DNA of 64,000 bases from Paenibacillus sp. FSL K6-3182 (GCF_037976325.1 NZ_CP150265.1:4831501-4895500); one strand, 5' to 3'. Shown: positions 35,799 to 47,600, counted from the stretch's first letter. The notes: a model not told the origin generated them from the sequence alone. Numbers and translations are program-made.

Positions 35799-37094
35799 TT
35801 ATTTATTTACCTTGTTGTACGATTTCCAAGCTTTATCGAGTGCTTTGAGTACATCATCTTGCGATAATTGACCGGCATAATATGCTTGCAGCCCTTTGCC
35901 CACTTCATCCTTCACGGATTGAGGAATAGCTGGGTCTTGATAAGACTTGCCTTCTTTCACATAAGCTGTTGCATCATTTACCCATGGATAGCTCTCATAC
36001 GTATGCACAGTGGAGATTGGGTTGAATTTAAGCGCTTGGAAGAAAGCATTTGAAGCAGTATCATCCAGAATGTAGTTGATGAAATCCAGCGCGACTTCCT
36101 TGTTTTTTGTGCTCTTAGAGACAGCTAGGGAAGTCGAAGCGCTAAGGTTAATAAGTGTCGCATCTGGATTGTCATTGATTGGAAGCGGTGCTACGCCAAA
36201 ATCAAGATCCGGATTGGATTTAAGAATCGTTTCTGCGTACCACGGACCTTGCAGCCACATTGCGCCTTTGCCTGCCGCAAACGCTGCTGCGCCATCATCG
36301 CCGCCCACTTCTGTCGCTTTTTCCGTTCCGTTCGCATTAATAAGATCAAAGATGTCGAACATTGCTTTTAGCTCTGTAAAGGAGCCTTCATCCTTATTCA
36401 TCCGTTCGATGAAATCAGCGTCCTCCGTATTGATAAGTGCGCCTGCTGCGAGCGGCAGCACTAGCTGTGGAATCCAAGCTTCCTTATATGAAAGCACAAA
36501 AGGCGTTACCTTATTCGCTTTCAGCTTCTCGACAACCGCTTTCATTTCTGTCAACGTTTTTGGAGGCGTAATGCCAAGATCCGTAAAGATCTTTTTGTTG
36601 TACAAGTAGCCCCATGACAATGTTTCCAGAGGAACGGCTACGACTTTACCATCTGTCGTTGTAACCGATGGTTTAACGCTGTCCAGCAGCTTGCCGACAA
36701 AAGGCTGATCGGATAAATCTTCTAAGTAACCTGCTTTGTAGTAAGAAGGAATTTCGTTAATGGCATGAAGCGCGAAAATATCAGGTGCATCATTGGAGGC
36801 AAGGCGAGTCTTCAAAATTTGCGCCGCATTATCGGCAGTCGGCATTTCGAGCTGTACCGACACGTCGATGTTTTTCTCTGCTTTTTCTTTCGCTACGAAG
36901 TCAGCAATATATTTATCGTAATGCTCTTTAAAACGAGGCTGAGCAATGAACATTTTCAGCTTTACGCTCTTAGCTTCACCGCCGCCGCTTGCTGCCCCAT
37001 CTGTGCTGCCAGCATTATTTGTATTGCTGCCGCAGCCAGCTAACAGTGTTGTCGCGAGCATCGTAACGAGTAAGCCTTTAACTATTTTTTTCAT
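35799..37094 (-). CDS. Carbohydrate ABC transporter substrate-binding lipoprotein
   Basis: 431 residues. Signal peptide with lipobox TLLAGC (Cys about 21), a Ser/Gly spacer, then an extracellular solute-binding protein family 1 fold (APDIFALHAINEIPSYYKAGYLEDL; LYNKKIFTDLGITPPKT; KGAMWLQGPWYAE). Binds an oligosaccharide and delivers it to the MalF/MalG pair behind it. GGGAGG precedes the ATG. The promoter with the GTCYAA operator lies directly upstream, between this gene and yesN. Confidence 0.93.
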   Translation of the reverse strand: MKKIVKGLLVTMLATTLLAGCGSNTNNAGSTDGAASGGGEAKSVKLKMFIAQPRFKEHYDKYIADFVAKEKAEKNIDVSVQLEMPTADNAAQILKTRLASNDAPDIFALHAINEIPSYYKAGYLEDLSDQPFVGKLLDSVKPSVTTTDGKVVAVPLETLSWGYLYNKKIFTDLGITPPKTLTEMKAVVEKLKANKVTPFVLSYKEAWIPQLVLPLAAGALINTEDADFIERMNKDEGSFTELKAMFDIFDLINANGTEKATEVGGDDGAAAFAAGKGAMWLQGPWYAETILKSNPDLDFGVAPLPINDNPDATLINLSASTSLAVSKSTKNKEVALDFINYILDDTASNAFFQALKFNPISTVHTYESYPWVNDATAYVKEGKSYQDPAIPQSVKDEVGKGLQAYYAGQLSQDDVLKALDKAWKSYNKVNK

Positions 37095-37121
37095 CTCATT
37101 TGACCTCCCAGAAGCTTGTTT

Positions 37122-37191
37122 TGTTTACGCTTTCATTGTATCTAAAAAATGAAAGCGTTTAATTGGACAGAATTAGACTCTTTCGTTGGAC
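37122..37191 (-). promoter_or_regulatory. Promoter and triple GTCYAA operator of the binding-protein/GH42 operon, with cre-like sites
   Basis: Read on the - strand: GTCCAA (37186-37191), GTCTAA (37173-37178), GTCCAA (37163-37168), then a -35-like TTAAAC (37157-37162), 16 bp, and -10 TACAAT (37135-37140). The three hexamers start 13 and 10 bp apart. A cre-like TGAAAGCGTAAACA (37122-37135) overlaps the expected start site and a second ACGCTTTCA lies in the spacer. The same layout is found upstream of the GH30 gene. The weak -35 and adjacent direct repeats suggest activation by an AraC-type protein, most simply YesN. Confidence 0.72.
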
Positions 37192-37195
37192 ATTT

Positions 37196-38257
37196 TTAAA
37201 CCTCGCTGCTCTTCCTCATCTCACCTGGCGCGATGCCAAAATGCTTCTTGAACACTCGATAAAAATAGGTGATGTCTTCATAGCCCGCCATTTCCGCAAT
37301 CGCTTTAATGGGAATGCTCTCATCCATCAGCCACTCTTTCGCTTTCACCATGCGCAGGTGCAGCATATAGTCCGTGACATTGCGTCCATATTCCTGCTTG
37401 AACACTTTGCTCAAATATTCCTTGCTCACAAAAAAAGCTCTAGCGAGCTGCTCCAGCGTAACCGGCTCCGTATAATGTTTCTCCATATACAGCCTGACTT
37501 CATCCAGATTCAATTTGTTTTTGAACTTCCGCTGATGAATAAGCTGCTCCAGTGTAGTCACATAATGATGGGTAAGAAAAGCAGCTGTATTCTCACTTGA
37601 CTGGGTGATTTCATGCCCATACGGCGCATGCAGCGAGTCGCTGTCTTGTGAATTAGCATTCATTAATTCCTTAAGCAGCAGAAGCAGCTCTTGTACGACC
37701 TGCTCCAGCATGACCGCTTTCGTAATTCCGCTCTGCTCAAGCTCCTTCATCATTTGAGCAAGCGTTGTCTTAACGCCATCTTTATTCAGCTCATTGAAAC
37801 GCAACTTTAAAAGCTTCTTATACGATGCCAATGTATATGAAATATCAAGATCCAGTGATATTGTTCCACGCTCCATTTGAACAGCTTCAAGCCCGCTTTT
37901 GCAATTTTGCAGCGCCGTATTTAGCTCTTTCGGATCAACTGGCTTAAGCAGATAATCCATCGCCTTGAAGCGAAGCGCATGTTTGGCATATTGAAAATCA
38001 TCATACCCGCTGACGACAATCGTCTTGATTGCTGGAAATTGATCATTAAGCTGCTGCAGCAGTGCAGCGCCATCTGTTCCGGGCATCCGCATATCAGTAA
38101 TGACAATATGAGGCTGCAAAACCTCCATCATTCGAAGCGCTTCGGTACCGTCCTCTGCTTCTCCTACAATTTCCATGCCGAGGCTTTCCCACTCTCCGAA
38201 CGCTTTGATGATGTCTCTTGCCCAGCTCTCATCATCCACAATGAATACTTTAAGCAT
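37196..38257 (-). CDS. YesN-type response regulator (receiver plus AraC HTH)
   Basis: 353 residues. Receiver with acidic VDDE, phospho-acceptor Asp55 (ITDMRMPG) and Lys near 103; helical linker; C-terminal double HTH with VTLEQLARAFFVSKEYLSKVFKQEYG and IKAIAEMAGYEDITYFYRVFKKHFGIAPGEMR. It overlaps the kinase gene by 8 bp. The binding-protein promoter starts five bases after its stop codon, with no terminator between, so YesN transcription may run into the transport operon. Confidence 0.94.
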   Translation of the reverse strand: MLKVFIVDDESWARDIIKAFGEWESLGMEIVGEAEDGTEALRMMEVLQPHIVITDMRMPGTDGAALLQQLNDQFPAIKTIVVSGYDDFQYAKHALRFKAMDYLLKPVDPKELNTALQNCKSGLEAVQMERGTISLDLDISYTLASYKKLLKLRFNELNKDGVKTTLAQMMKELEQSGITKAVMLEQVVQELLLLLKELMNANSQDSDSLHAPYGHEITQSSENTAAFLTHHYVTTLEQLIHQRKFKNKLNLDEVRLYMEKHYTEPVTLEQLARAFFVSKEYLSKVFKQEYGRNVTDYMLHLRMVKAKEWLMDESIPIKAIAEMAGYEDITYFYRVFKKHFGIAPGEMRKSSEV

Positions 38258-40028
38258 GCTGATCTCCCCCTGCTATTGGAATAGAGACGGTGACCGTCGT
38301 TCCCGCTCCTAACTCGCTTTCAATCGTAATCCCATAGTCTGGGCCAAAATGCATTTGAATGCGGGACGCAACATTTTGAATGCCGATGCGATTGCCGTGC
38401 GTCCAAACCTGTCCGCTATGTTGGTGAAGCCGCTTTTGCAGGTCGGCAAGCTTATCCTCGCGTATACCGACGCCATTGTCACGGATTCGTATTCGAACTT
38501 TATCATGCTCCCGCACTACGCTCACGCTAAGCTCCCAATGACCTGATTTATTTTCTAGTCCATGGAAAAAAGCATTTTCAACAATTGGCTGGAGCGTCAG
38601 CTTCGGAATCGGAGAAAGCATCAAGGACTCGTCCATTTCCGTGTGATAGGTAAGCTTGGAGTAAAAACGCTGCTTCTGGATAAGCATATAATTGTTTAAA
38701 TGATCGATTTCTGCTTTTAATGAGGCGAGATCGTTGGGATCGCGAATGACATATCGAAACATATCGCTAAGCGATCGAATGATTTCATAGCTCTCCGCAG
38801 GTTTTTTCGTAAAGAGCATGCTGCCGATCATTTGAAGTGTATTTTGCAAAAAATGCGGATTGATTTGCGCTTGGAGCGCTTTAAGCTCCGCGGTTTTTTT
38901 CTCCAGATTGATACTGTATTCCGTTTTAATATGCTCTCTAATGCGGTAGGACATGTTGTAAAGCTTCGTTTCAAGCAAGCCGATCTCATCTACGCGGTTG
39001 CTTTGAGGCAGCTCCGTTTCCTTAATGATGCCAAGGCCCTGCATCGATCTTGCGAGCGTAACAATTGGCGTGGCCGTCCGCCATGCTAACAAAATAGCAA
39101 TCAAAATGGACAGCACAATAGAAATTGCGCCTACGATAAGGCCAAATCGCATCGTCGATTGCGCGCTCTTATTAATAAAGCTGGTCGGAATAATTGTAAT
39201 CAGCTTCAAGCCGACGGGATCAATCGTGTTATAAAACACGTACTCCTTCGACATGCGGAAATAACCTTGATCCTCTGTTGTTTCCTTGATCCGCAGCATA
39301 ATGTTATCCGACGGGCGCTCTCCGAAACGTTGATAAAGCACATTTCCGTCTTCGCTCGCGATCAGAACCTGATGATCCTTGCCTCGGCCTATCAAATCGA
39401 GCGTCTGATCAAGCATCGACCAGCGAATTTTAAGCGAGATGCCGCCTAGCTTCTCCCGATTCTCAAAACGGTTAATGCTCCGAATCAATTGAAAGTGACC
39501 TTCATCCAAAGTATTGGATTGAATAAGAAAATCTTTATTTTCCTCAAATAGCTGCTTATATGGAGAAGGGATTGCAGGCGACGTTTCCAAATCATACTGA
39601 TTCCCGCTTATGGTAAACAGTTTCCGCGGCTCTTTCAAAAACAGCTCAACGCCGATGACATGATTTCCTGCGGAATAAAACAAATTGCTCAGCGTATCCA
39701 TAATATTTTTTTGAGCGGCGAATTGGTTAATGAGCAGTGAACCCTCTGTGCTTGCCAAATAATCACTAAGATGAGGGCTGATGAGTACGGAATAAACGAG
39801 ATTGTTCAATTGCGAGAACTGCTCGCCCAAGTAGACGCCAGTCCACTTCATATTGGATAAATTCGTTCCGATAACTTCCGCTTCCATCGACTTTCGGTTG
39901 TTTTCGGCGGCTAAGGCAGTAACCGCTATAATCGGAATAACGGATAAAAAAATCATCGTAAAAATCAATTTATTCCGAATACTGCGACGGAAGGGTTCTG
40001 TCAGTAAACGGATTAGCTTGGCCAACAT
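38250..40028 (-). CDS. YesM-type sensor histidine kinase
   Basis: 592 residues. TM1 about 20-40 and TM2 about 293-315 enclose an extracytoplasmic sensor domain; then HAMP, the His_kinase domain with phospho-acceptor His392 (LQAQINPHFLQNTLQM) and a HATPase with VENAFFHGLE, IRDNGVGI and GIQNVASRIQMHFG. YesM kinases commonly sense oligosaccharides, often with a binding protein. The neighbouring binding protein and glycosidases make a beta-galactoside-type cue likely here. Confidence 0.93.
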   Translation of the reverse strand: MLAKLIRLLTEPFRRSIRNKLIFTMIFLSVIPIIAVTALAAENNRKSMEAEVIGTNLSNMKWTGVYLGEQFSQLNNLVYSVLISPHLSDYLASTEGSLLINQFAAQKNIMDTLSNLFYSAGNHVIGVELFLKEPRKLFTISGNQYDLETSPAIPSPYKQLFEENKDFLIQSNTLDEGHFQLIRSINRFENREKLGGISLKIRWSMLDQTLDLIGRGKDHQVLIASEDGNVLYQRFGERPSDNIMLRIKETTEDQGYFRMSKEYVFYNTIDPVGLKLITIIPTSFINKSAQSTMRFGLIVGAISIVLSILIAILLAWRTATPIVTLARSMQGLGIIKETELPQSNRVDEIGLLETKLYNMSYRIREHIKTEYSINLEKKTAELKALQAQINPHFLQNTLQMIGSMLFTKKPAESYEIIRSLSDMFRYVIRDPNDLASLKAEIDHLNNYMLIQKQRFYSKLTYHTEMDESLMLSPIPKLTLQPIVENAFFHGLENKSGHWELSVSVVREHDKVRIRIRDNGVGIREDKLADLQKRLHQHSGQVWTHGNRIGIQNVASRIQMHFGPDYGITIESELGAGTTVTVSIPIAGGDQHA

Positions 40029-40067
40029 TTGCTCTCTCGCCTCCCGCTTCTCTTCTAGCTATTGTGT

Positions 40068-40108
40068 GCAAAAAACTAACGCCCCATCGATTGCTGGCGT
40101 TAGTTTAT
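40068..40108 (-). terminator. Intrinsic terminator of the GH30 gene
   Basis: AAACTAACGCC and GGCGTTAGTTT arms, 12-nt loop, followed on the - strand by six T. It separates GH30 transcription from yesMN. Confidence 0.87.
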
Positions 40109-40117
40109 ATGCTTTCA

Positions 40118-41461
40118 TCATCCACATGGAATGACAATTGTATGAAAGGATTCCGGTTCCAGCTCAAACAGCTGGAGTTTGGAGCCGATGGACAAACGCA
40201 GCTCCCTTTTTTCCTTGAATGGATTCGTTAAGACGATGATGCGTGTGCCGTCCGGCTTCTCGAAAGCAATCGCATTGCCTGACCATGGACCTTTCAGCCC
40301 TATTCTTCGATCATCAGGCGAAGTGAAATGGGCAAAATGCTTCATCACATAATACTCCGGATTACGGATGGCAAGCTGCTTTTCCTTGTCTACGGTCAGC
40401 ATCGCATTTTGCTCCCAGCCCCATGTGCTGCGGCCTTTTGGTTCCAGCACCATGTTCCAGTAAATATACGCGTTCACGCCATTCGTAAAATAATGATGAT
40501 AGAGATTAAACACATATCTTGCATAGAACCAACTGTTTTCACCGTCACCGCATTCATTTTCCGTTTGCATATAACGAAGCTCAGGATAGCTTTGAACGGT
40601 ACGCTGCAAAGCATGCTTGCCCGCCCATTGATAGCCAACGCCCTTCACATATTTATAAGCTTCAGGGTCGCTTAGCACCGTATTGGCATACGCATCAAAA
40701 TCAGTTGCCTTCTTCTTCAGCCATTCATCCCATGCTTCCGGCGCATTAATTGTGCCCAGCCATATTTCTGTATCGAGTCCGTGGCTCTCAAAGGCAGGTC
40801 CCAAATAATCACGTATAAATTCACGAAGCTGCTCGCCCGTCCATACGCAGGAAGGAAACTTCTGATCCGCAACCACCTCATTTTGAACATGAACCTGGTG
40901 AATCGTAATGCCTTCTGCCTTGTATGCCTCTACAAACTTTACAAAATAGAGCGCGTACGCTTCTAAAATTTCTTTCTCCCAGCGTAGCGTGCCGTAATTG
41001 TACGCCTTCGGAAATTTCATCCAGGTCGGAGGGCTCCACGGAGAGGCGAACAGTTTCAATTCAGGATTAAGTTTTAGCGCTTCCTTAATATAAGGAATCA
41101 AATGTTGTTGATCACGGGCAATGGAGAAATGCTCCATACTTAAGTCTCCGTCTGTTTCGTTTAAGCTATACCATTCCAGTGCATAATCGCTAGCGCCAAT
41201 CGGAAGCCTGCAAATACTGAATTTATGCTCGCCTTCGGGATGAAAGAGCGCATGCATCACTTGACTGCGTTCTTCCTCCGGCAGATGCTGCAGAGCAGCA
41301 TAACCAAGCTCGTTAAAGCAGCCTCCAAACCCTTCTAACCGCTGAAAGCTCTCACCTGAGAATGTCAGATTATGGTTTCCATTACCGGCTTCCTCTATCG
41401 TTTTATTGAACCATCGCTTGGTTTCCGTGCTTGCAAACCATTGTATCTGTTTCTCTCTCAT
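40118..41461 (-). CDS. GH30 family glycosidase (glucosylceramidase/beta-glucosidase/beta-1,6-glycanase group)
   Basis: 447 residues from ATG 41461 (GTGAGG nine bases upstream); GTG 41476 is less likely. No signal peptide. The barrel starts with RLEGFGGCFNELGYAAL; the acid/base Glu195 is in VHVQNEVV and the nucleophile Glu301 in MQTENECG; ASPWSPPTWMKF is a typical GH30 substrate loop. GH30 includes beta-glucosidase, beta-xylanase, beta-1,6-glucanase and beta-1,6-galactanase activities. Shared regulation with the GH42 operon points to a common plant or microbial glycan. Confidence 0.88.
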   Translation of the reverse strand: MREKQIQWFASTETKRWFNKTIEEAGNGNHNLTFSGESFQRLEGFGGCFNELGYAALQHLPEEERSQVMHALFHPEGEHKFSICRLPIGASDYALEWYSLNETDGDLSMEHFSIARDQQHLIPYIKEALKLNPELKLFASPWSPPTWMKFPKAYNYGTLRWEKEILEAYALYFVKFVEAYKAEGITIHQVHVQNEVVADQKFPSCVWTGEQLREFIRDYLGPAFESHGLDTEIWLGTINAPEAWDEWLKKKATDFDAYANTVLSDPEAYKYVKGVGYQWAGKHALQRTVQSYPELRYMQTENECGDGENSWFYARYVFNLYHHYFTNGVNAYIYWNMVLEPKGRSTWGWEQNAMLTVDKEKQLAIRNPEYYVMKHFAHFTSPDDRRIGLKGPWSGNAIAFEKPDGTRIIVLTNPFKEKRELRLSIGSKLQLFELEPESFHTIVIPCG

Positions 41462-41480
41462 CACCGCAAACCTCACTTTT

Positions 41481-41553
41481 TGAAAGCGTTTTTATCATTA
41501 TATCTTGTAAATGAAAGCGTTTAATTGGACGGAATTAGACTTTATTATTGGAC
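41481..41553 (-). promoter_or_regulatory. Promoter and triple GTCYAA operator of the GH30 gene, with cre-like sites
   Basis: On the - strand: GTCCAA (41548-41553), GTCTAA (41535-41540), GTCCAA (41525-41530), -35-like TTAAAC (41519-41524), 16 bp, -10 TATAAT (41497-41502). Hexamer spacing (13 and 10 bp) and promoter spacing match the copy at 37122-37191 exactly, and the core block around the third repeat is nearly identical. A cre-like TGAAAGCGTTTTTA (41481-41494) lies just downstream of the start site. Confidence 0.75.
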
Positions 41554-41677
41554 GATATTAAACCAACGCTGTAAAGTTCAAAAACATAATTTTAAAAAGA
41601 CAAACAAAATTGTGATTAAAGGCTCATAAGCTAATCTATCCACTCATATTTCCAAGAAAGTTAGTTTTTGATGGGGG

Positions 41678-44600
41678 GTGAATACGATACCTCTGGTCGT
41701 CCGATCAACATTAAACGCAACCGGCGCCATTACATTTACGGGGAATACGCTAGGTCTCAGCCGCTCAGAAGTAGCTGGAACCCCTGGTACTTCCGATAGT
41801 ATAGGCGCTTTCAGTACTACGAATACAGCAGCTCGGTACGGCACGTACCCGCTTGGAACGACGAGCAACTATTTGGAGAATAGTTCTGCCGCCGTTCTCG
41901 TTCTCCCCACTGGAAGCACTGTTCTTTATGCAGAGCTTATTTGGGGCGGCACCTATGTCAACGGAACCGTTAATCTAACCGCAGCCATTAACAATCCCGT
42001 TACGTTTATTACACCGCTCGGAACCTCAAGCATCACTCCTGATGCAGCAACTAGCAATACGTTCGATTTGGGGGGAGGCGCACTTGGCTATACTCGTTCA
42101 GCCAATGTCACCTCGCTTGTGCTGGCGGCCGGTGCGGGTACCTATATAACAGGCGGCGTAGTCGGAACGATTGTTATTCCCGGCGATTCAACTGCTAACC
42201 ATGCTGGCTGGACCCTCGCCGTCATTTATCAGAATCCTTCACTTCCGTTTCGCAACATGTCGCTGCGGGTTGGCGCTATTTTGGTTCAAAGCACTTCGGC
42301 AGCGGTCAACACGACAATTACCGGATTTGCCACGCCGATCTCAGGAGCCTTAGGTGGCAGGGCGTTGTTTAGCGCTCAGGAAGGAGATGCAAACCGAACA
42401 GGTGATCAAGCGTTGTTCGGCCCGACGGCAGCTAGCTTAGTCGCTCTATCTGGCACGAACAATTTCGCTAACAATTTTTTCGCCTCACAAATTAACAATG
42501 ATTCCGGTGCATTAAACACAACTGGAACTTTCGGGGACCGCAATCAAATAAATGGCACACCCGGCACGAACATCATTGGCGGTCGACAGGGCTGGGATAT
42601 TACAAATGTTGATATTTCCGCTAGGCTGACGAACAACCAGAGCTCAGCCGTTTTGTCACTTACAACCTCTGGGGATGCTTATGTACTAAACGCGAATGCC
42701 ATCCAAGTCAATATTAATGCGCCCGTTATCAATGTAACGCTAAGCGAGAATGCAACAGGGCCTACCATCGGCGACATCATCACCTTCACGGTCACGGTCA
42801 ACAACTCAGGGACAGCAAACGCAGCCAGTATCGTCTTAACCGATACTTTGCCTGCTGGCGTTACGTTCGTACCAGGCAGCGTCGTTGTAGGCGGCGTCTC
42901 GAAACCGACATTCGACATAAGAACCGGAGCGCCGCTAGGCTCATTAAACCTGGCAACCTCCATCACCGTTACCTATCATGCTACCGTAACCTCCTTGCCA
43001 AGCAACGCTCAGCTTTCAAGCACAGCCAATGCGGCCTTTACGTTTCAAAGCATAGCAGGCGGTCCCAATATTACAGGCGTTATTCCATCAAATACTGTCA
43101 CTATCCCTGTTTATGCCCCTAATTTATCTATTGTAAAAAGTGCGAACACACAGAACGCAACAGTTGGTAATCTAGTAGTCTACACACTGCTCGTTGCGAA
43201 TACCGGCAGTTCAGCAGCCATTGTCAACCTGACGGACAATATACCTGCGGGAACATCTTTTATACCGAATAGCTTCCGTGTCAACGGAGTCGTTGTAGCA
43301 GGTGCGAATCCATCTGCGGGAGTAGCCATAGGAACGATTGCAGCTGGGGGATCGTCAACGATCACGTTTCAAGTGCAAGTAAATGTTTTGCCATCTCCAC
43401 CTCAGCTTGTGAATCAGGCATCAGCCACCTATACGTATCAAATACCTGACGGAAGAATCTTTCCCGGCTCATTATCTTCAAATACGGTTACAGTTCCTGT
43501 AAGACTTCCAAATGTTGTTGTCACGAAGAGCGCTAGCTTAACCGACATCGCTGTAGGTGAAACATTAACCTATTCCTTAGTCGTCACGAACAGCGGTATC
43601 GAATCCGTCACCAATGTCACATTGGGAGACATCATTCCTGTTGGAGCGGAATTCACCTCTGGGAGCGTAATTGTAGCTGGCGTATCCAAACCAACTGCAA
43701 ATCCCGCGAGCGGCATCAGTTTAGGAACCATTGCGCCAAGCAGCTCTGTCACCGTTACTTTTGCCATTCGCGCAACTTCTATTCCAAGCTCAGGTGCATT
43801 AGTTAACCAGGCTTCGGTATCCTACAGCTCTGGCGTTTTCACAGGTCTCTCACTGTCTGGCAGCGTAACAACGCCTGTATATCAACCAATCATCAGCATT
43901 ACAAAAAACGGTACGCCTACGAACGCTACTGTTGGAGGAACAATAACCTATTCATTCAGCGTAAAAAACAGTGGAAATATTGCTGCCCAAGTGACCTTAA
44001 CGGATAATATCCCAACCGGCTCAACCTTTGTGCCAAACAGTGTCATCGTTAATGGAACAGCACTTCCCGGCAGCAGTCCCGTTTCAGGCATTTCACTTGG
44101 CGCTTTGCCTGCTTCCGGCGTATCCAGCGTTTCATTTCAGATCTTGTTAAGCTCGCTTCCGTCGCCGCCAACTTTGGTCAATCAAGCCTCAAGCTTATAT
44201 ACCTATCAGCTGCCTAGCGGCAGAAGCTTAAGTGGAAGCAGCAGCTCCAATACGATCACGCTCACTGCCCAAGCCCCAAATGTCACAATTACTAAAGCTG
44301 TCAACGCCACCGCAGCTGCTGTAGGTGACATTTTGACATTTACGATTGTTGCTGTGAATAACAGTGTCGTACCCGTTACAAATGTCAACATCTCCGACAC
44401 GTTGACCAGCAGCGCAGCTTTCATTGCAGGAAGCGCAACAATTAACGGGGTCGCAACAACTGCAAACCCGAATGTCGGCATTTCTATCGGTACCATTAAT
44501 CCATCTGCCAACGTTACTATCGTATTTCAGGCACAGGTAACATCGCTGCCCGATCCTGCTGTCATATCTAATCGTGCGGCCATCAGCTATACATCTGGTT

Positions 44601-47600
44601 CATTTACAGGATCATCATTATCCGAAAAGGTTCAAATTCCGGTGTACCAGCCCATCATTTCTATTGTTAAGCTTGCAAGCACACAAAATGCAACGATAGG
44701 CGACACTTATACTTACACATTAAGAGTCCAAAACAGTGGTAATATTGGCGCAACAGTAAACGTAACGGATAATATCCCAGCCGGCGCTGTTTTCGATACA
44801 AACAGCGTGCTCATAAATTCCGTACCCTTTCCCGGATTAAATCCTGTAACTGGGATACCCATCGGGAATGTACTGCCTGGGACCATGACAGAAATCAGCT
44901 TTGTCGTAACTGTTGCAACGCTGCCCTCACCTCAATTTCTCGTCAACCAAGCAAGTGCACCCTACAATTACTCACTGCCGGACGGTCGTCAATTAAATGG
45001 GGCATCGGCTTCTAATACCGTATCAATACCTGTGTCACTGCCAAACGTAACTTTAGTGAAATCTGCAGCACCCACTTCCGTAGTTGTGGGCGATACCTTT
45101 ACCTATACCTCCATTGTAACCAACAACGGTATTGCTCCTGTTAACCATGTTGTTGTTAACGATCCTTTAGCCGATAATATTGCCTTTATTAGCAATAGCG
45201 TGTTCATTAACGGCACTCCCCGGGCGGATTCAGCTCCATCCACCGGTATCCCAATCGGTACCCTCGCCCCTGGCGGTTCGGCTACCGTAACTTTTGAGGT
45301 GAGAGTAACGATGGCAGTCCCAACACAAATAACGAATCAATCAACCGTTAGTTTTACATCAGGTGTATTCTCAGCTTCATCCTCGTCCAATACGACAACA
45401 ACTCCTGTAACTCAGCCGCAAATTTCTTTGCAATTAAGCGCGAATACAAGCAATGCTACGCTTGGAGACACCGTTACTTATACTGTAGTTGTAAGCAACA
45501 CTGGGAATCTTGCAGGAATACTCACGTTAACTGACATACTTCCGACTGGAACAACGTTTGCGCCAAACAGCGTCGTCGTCGGCGGAGTTCCGCATCCTGG
45601 AGAATCTCCTGTAACCGGCATTAGTGTGGGAAGCGTTTTGCCCGGGGTGCCGATAACTGTTACCTATTCGACAGTAATTACAACACTTCCAAACCCGCAG
45701 GTACTTGTGAATCAAGCCATAGGAGCTTATACATTTACACCGCCAGATGGCAGGCTCCTGAATGGCTCCACACAATCAAACGTATTATCTGTTCCCGTTT
45801 CTGCACCTAACGTAGCGGTCGTCAAAAGCACAACGACGGTCGATGCCGCGCTTGGAGACATCATTACTTATTCAGTAGCCGTAACAAACAGCGGCATTGA
45901 ATCGATCAATAATGTTGTACTTACAGATCCTGTGCCGGACGGAGCAACATTCATTGCTGGCAGCTTGACGATAAATGGCAATCCTGCACCTGGAGTACCT
46001 GCATCGGGAATTGCCCTTGGATTAATTCCTTCATCCAATACGGTAACAGTGTCGTTCAAGTTGAGCGTTACTTCTATTCCAGTTTCCGGACAAATCGGAA
46101 ACCAAGCAAATATTACCTTTACATCCGGTGTATTCTCGGGCATGACGATGTCCAATGTCGTTAATACCCCTGTCTATCAGCCCGTAATCTCACTCGTTAA
46201 AAGTGCAAATTCTATTAACGCCACGCTTGGGGACACCGTCAGCTACCGAATCGACGTCAGCAATACAGGAAATTTTGCTGGGAATGTGACGTTAACTGAC
46301 AATATCCCGCTTGGTGCAATCTTCGAGCCCAACAGTGTCCTTGTGGGAGGGCAGCCTCAGCCAGGTACTGACCCTGTAACAGGCATCAATATTGGTGCTG
46401 TTGCTCCTAATGCTACCGTGTCCGTCACCTTCTCTGTCATCATTGATTCCCTGCCGAATCCGCAGCAGCTTTCAAATCAAGCTATTGCGAACTTTGCATT
46501 TGTTCTGCCAAGCGGCCGCCCGCTTAGCGGCAGCGCAAGCTCCAACACCGTCGTAATTTCTGTATCTGCACCTAATGTCAGTGTTGTCAAGAGCACAACT
46601 TCAACAGCCGTAGCAATTGGCGATATCGTCACCTATTCTATTAACATTCTCAATAGCGGCATCGCAGCTGTAAATAATATTATTTTTACAGACCCATTGC
46701 CGGTCGGAAGTGCTTTAGTTCCAGGCAGCGTATTGGTAGACGGAGTGCCAAGACCAACGGCCAACCCGGCAACCGGTGTAGCTATAGGGACGATCGCGCA
46801 AGGTAATACCGTTGTAGTATCCTTCAACGTATCCGTCATTTCTTTACCCGCTTCTGGACAGCTTAGCAATCGTTCGTCTGTCAGCTTTACATCGGGTGTA
46901 TTCTCGGGCGTCACTTTCTCGAACACAGTAATCATTCCTGTCTATCAGCCGATACTAACGGGAACCAAAAGTGGAAACACCAGCAATGCGACGGTTGGCG
47001 ACACCGTTGTTTATACGATTCCAATTCAAAATACCGGAAATTATCCCGGTGACGTTACCTTAACGGATACGATTCCAGCTGGCACAAGCCTTGTCCAGAA
47101 CAGCGTCATCGTAAATGGCCAGCTCGTGCCAGGTGCAGATCCCGCAGCAGGAATATCGCTTGGCAGTGTCACAACTACGGCAAGTGTCATTTTTTCGGTA
47201 GTCATCAATACGCTTCCGCAAAATCAGCAGCTTGTTAACCAAGCGTCCGCTACCTACAGCTTCTTGCTGCCAGATGGCCGCACCTTAGGCGGCTCATTTA
47301 GTACAAACGCATTGTCCATTCCTGTATCAGCACCTAATGTTGCCGTTGTGAAGAGCACCACTGATACCGATGCCGTCGTAGGCGACACGATTACCTATCG
47401 AATTGCAGTTACGAACAACGGCATTGAGAATATTAATAATGTGCTGGTGGTCGATCCCTTGTCCCCTGGATCATCCTTTCAGGCTGGAAGCGTCTTAATT
47501 GATGGTGTTCCTAAACCAGCAGCTAACCCGTCCCTTGGCATCTTAGTCGGGTCAATCGCGCCTAGCGTTACCGTGTTAGTTGATTTCAGCGTACTAGTAA

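Noticed and set aside
36076..36609. 177-residue + strand open frame
   Set aside because: Antisense shadow of the sugar-binding protein gene, without homology or start signals.
41603..41633. Sigma-K promoter as a firm feature of the DUF11 gene
   Set aside because: The -10 fits well but the -35 distance is 18 bp, longer than usual, and the -35 consensus is too short to trust; kept only as a remark.
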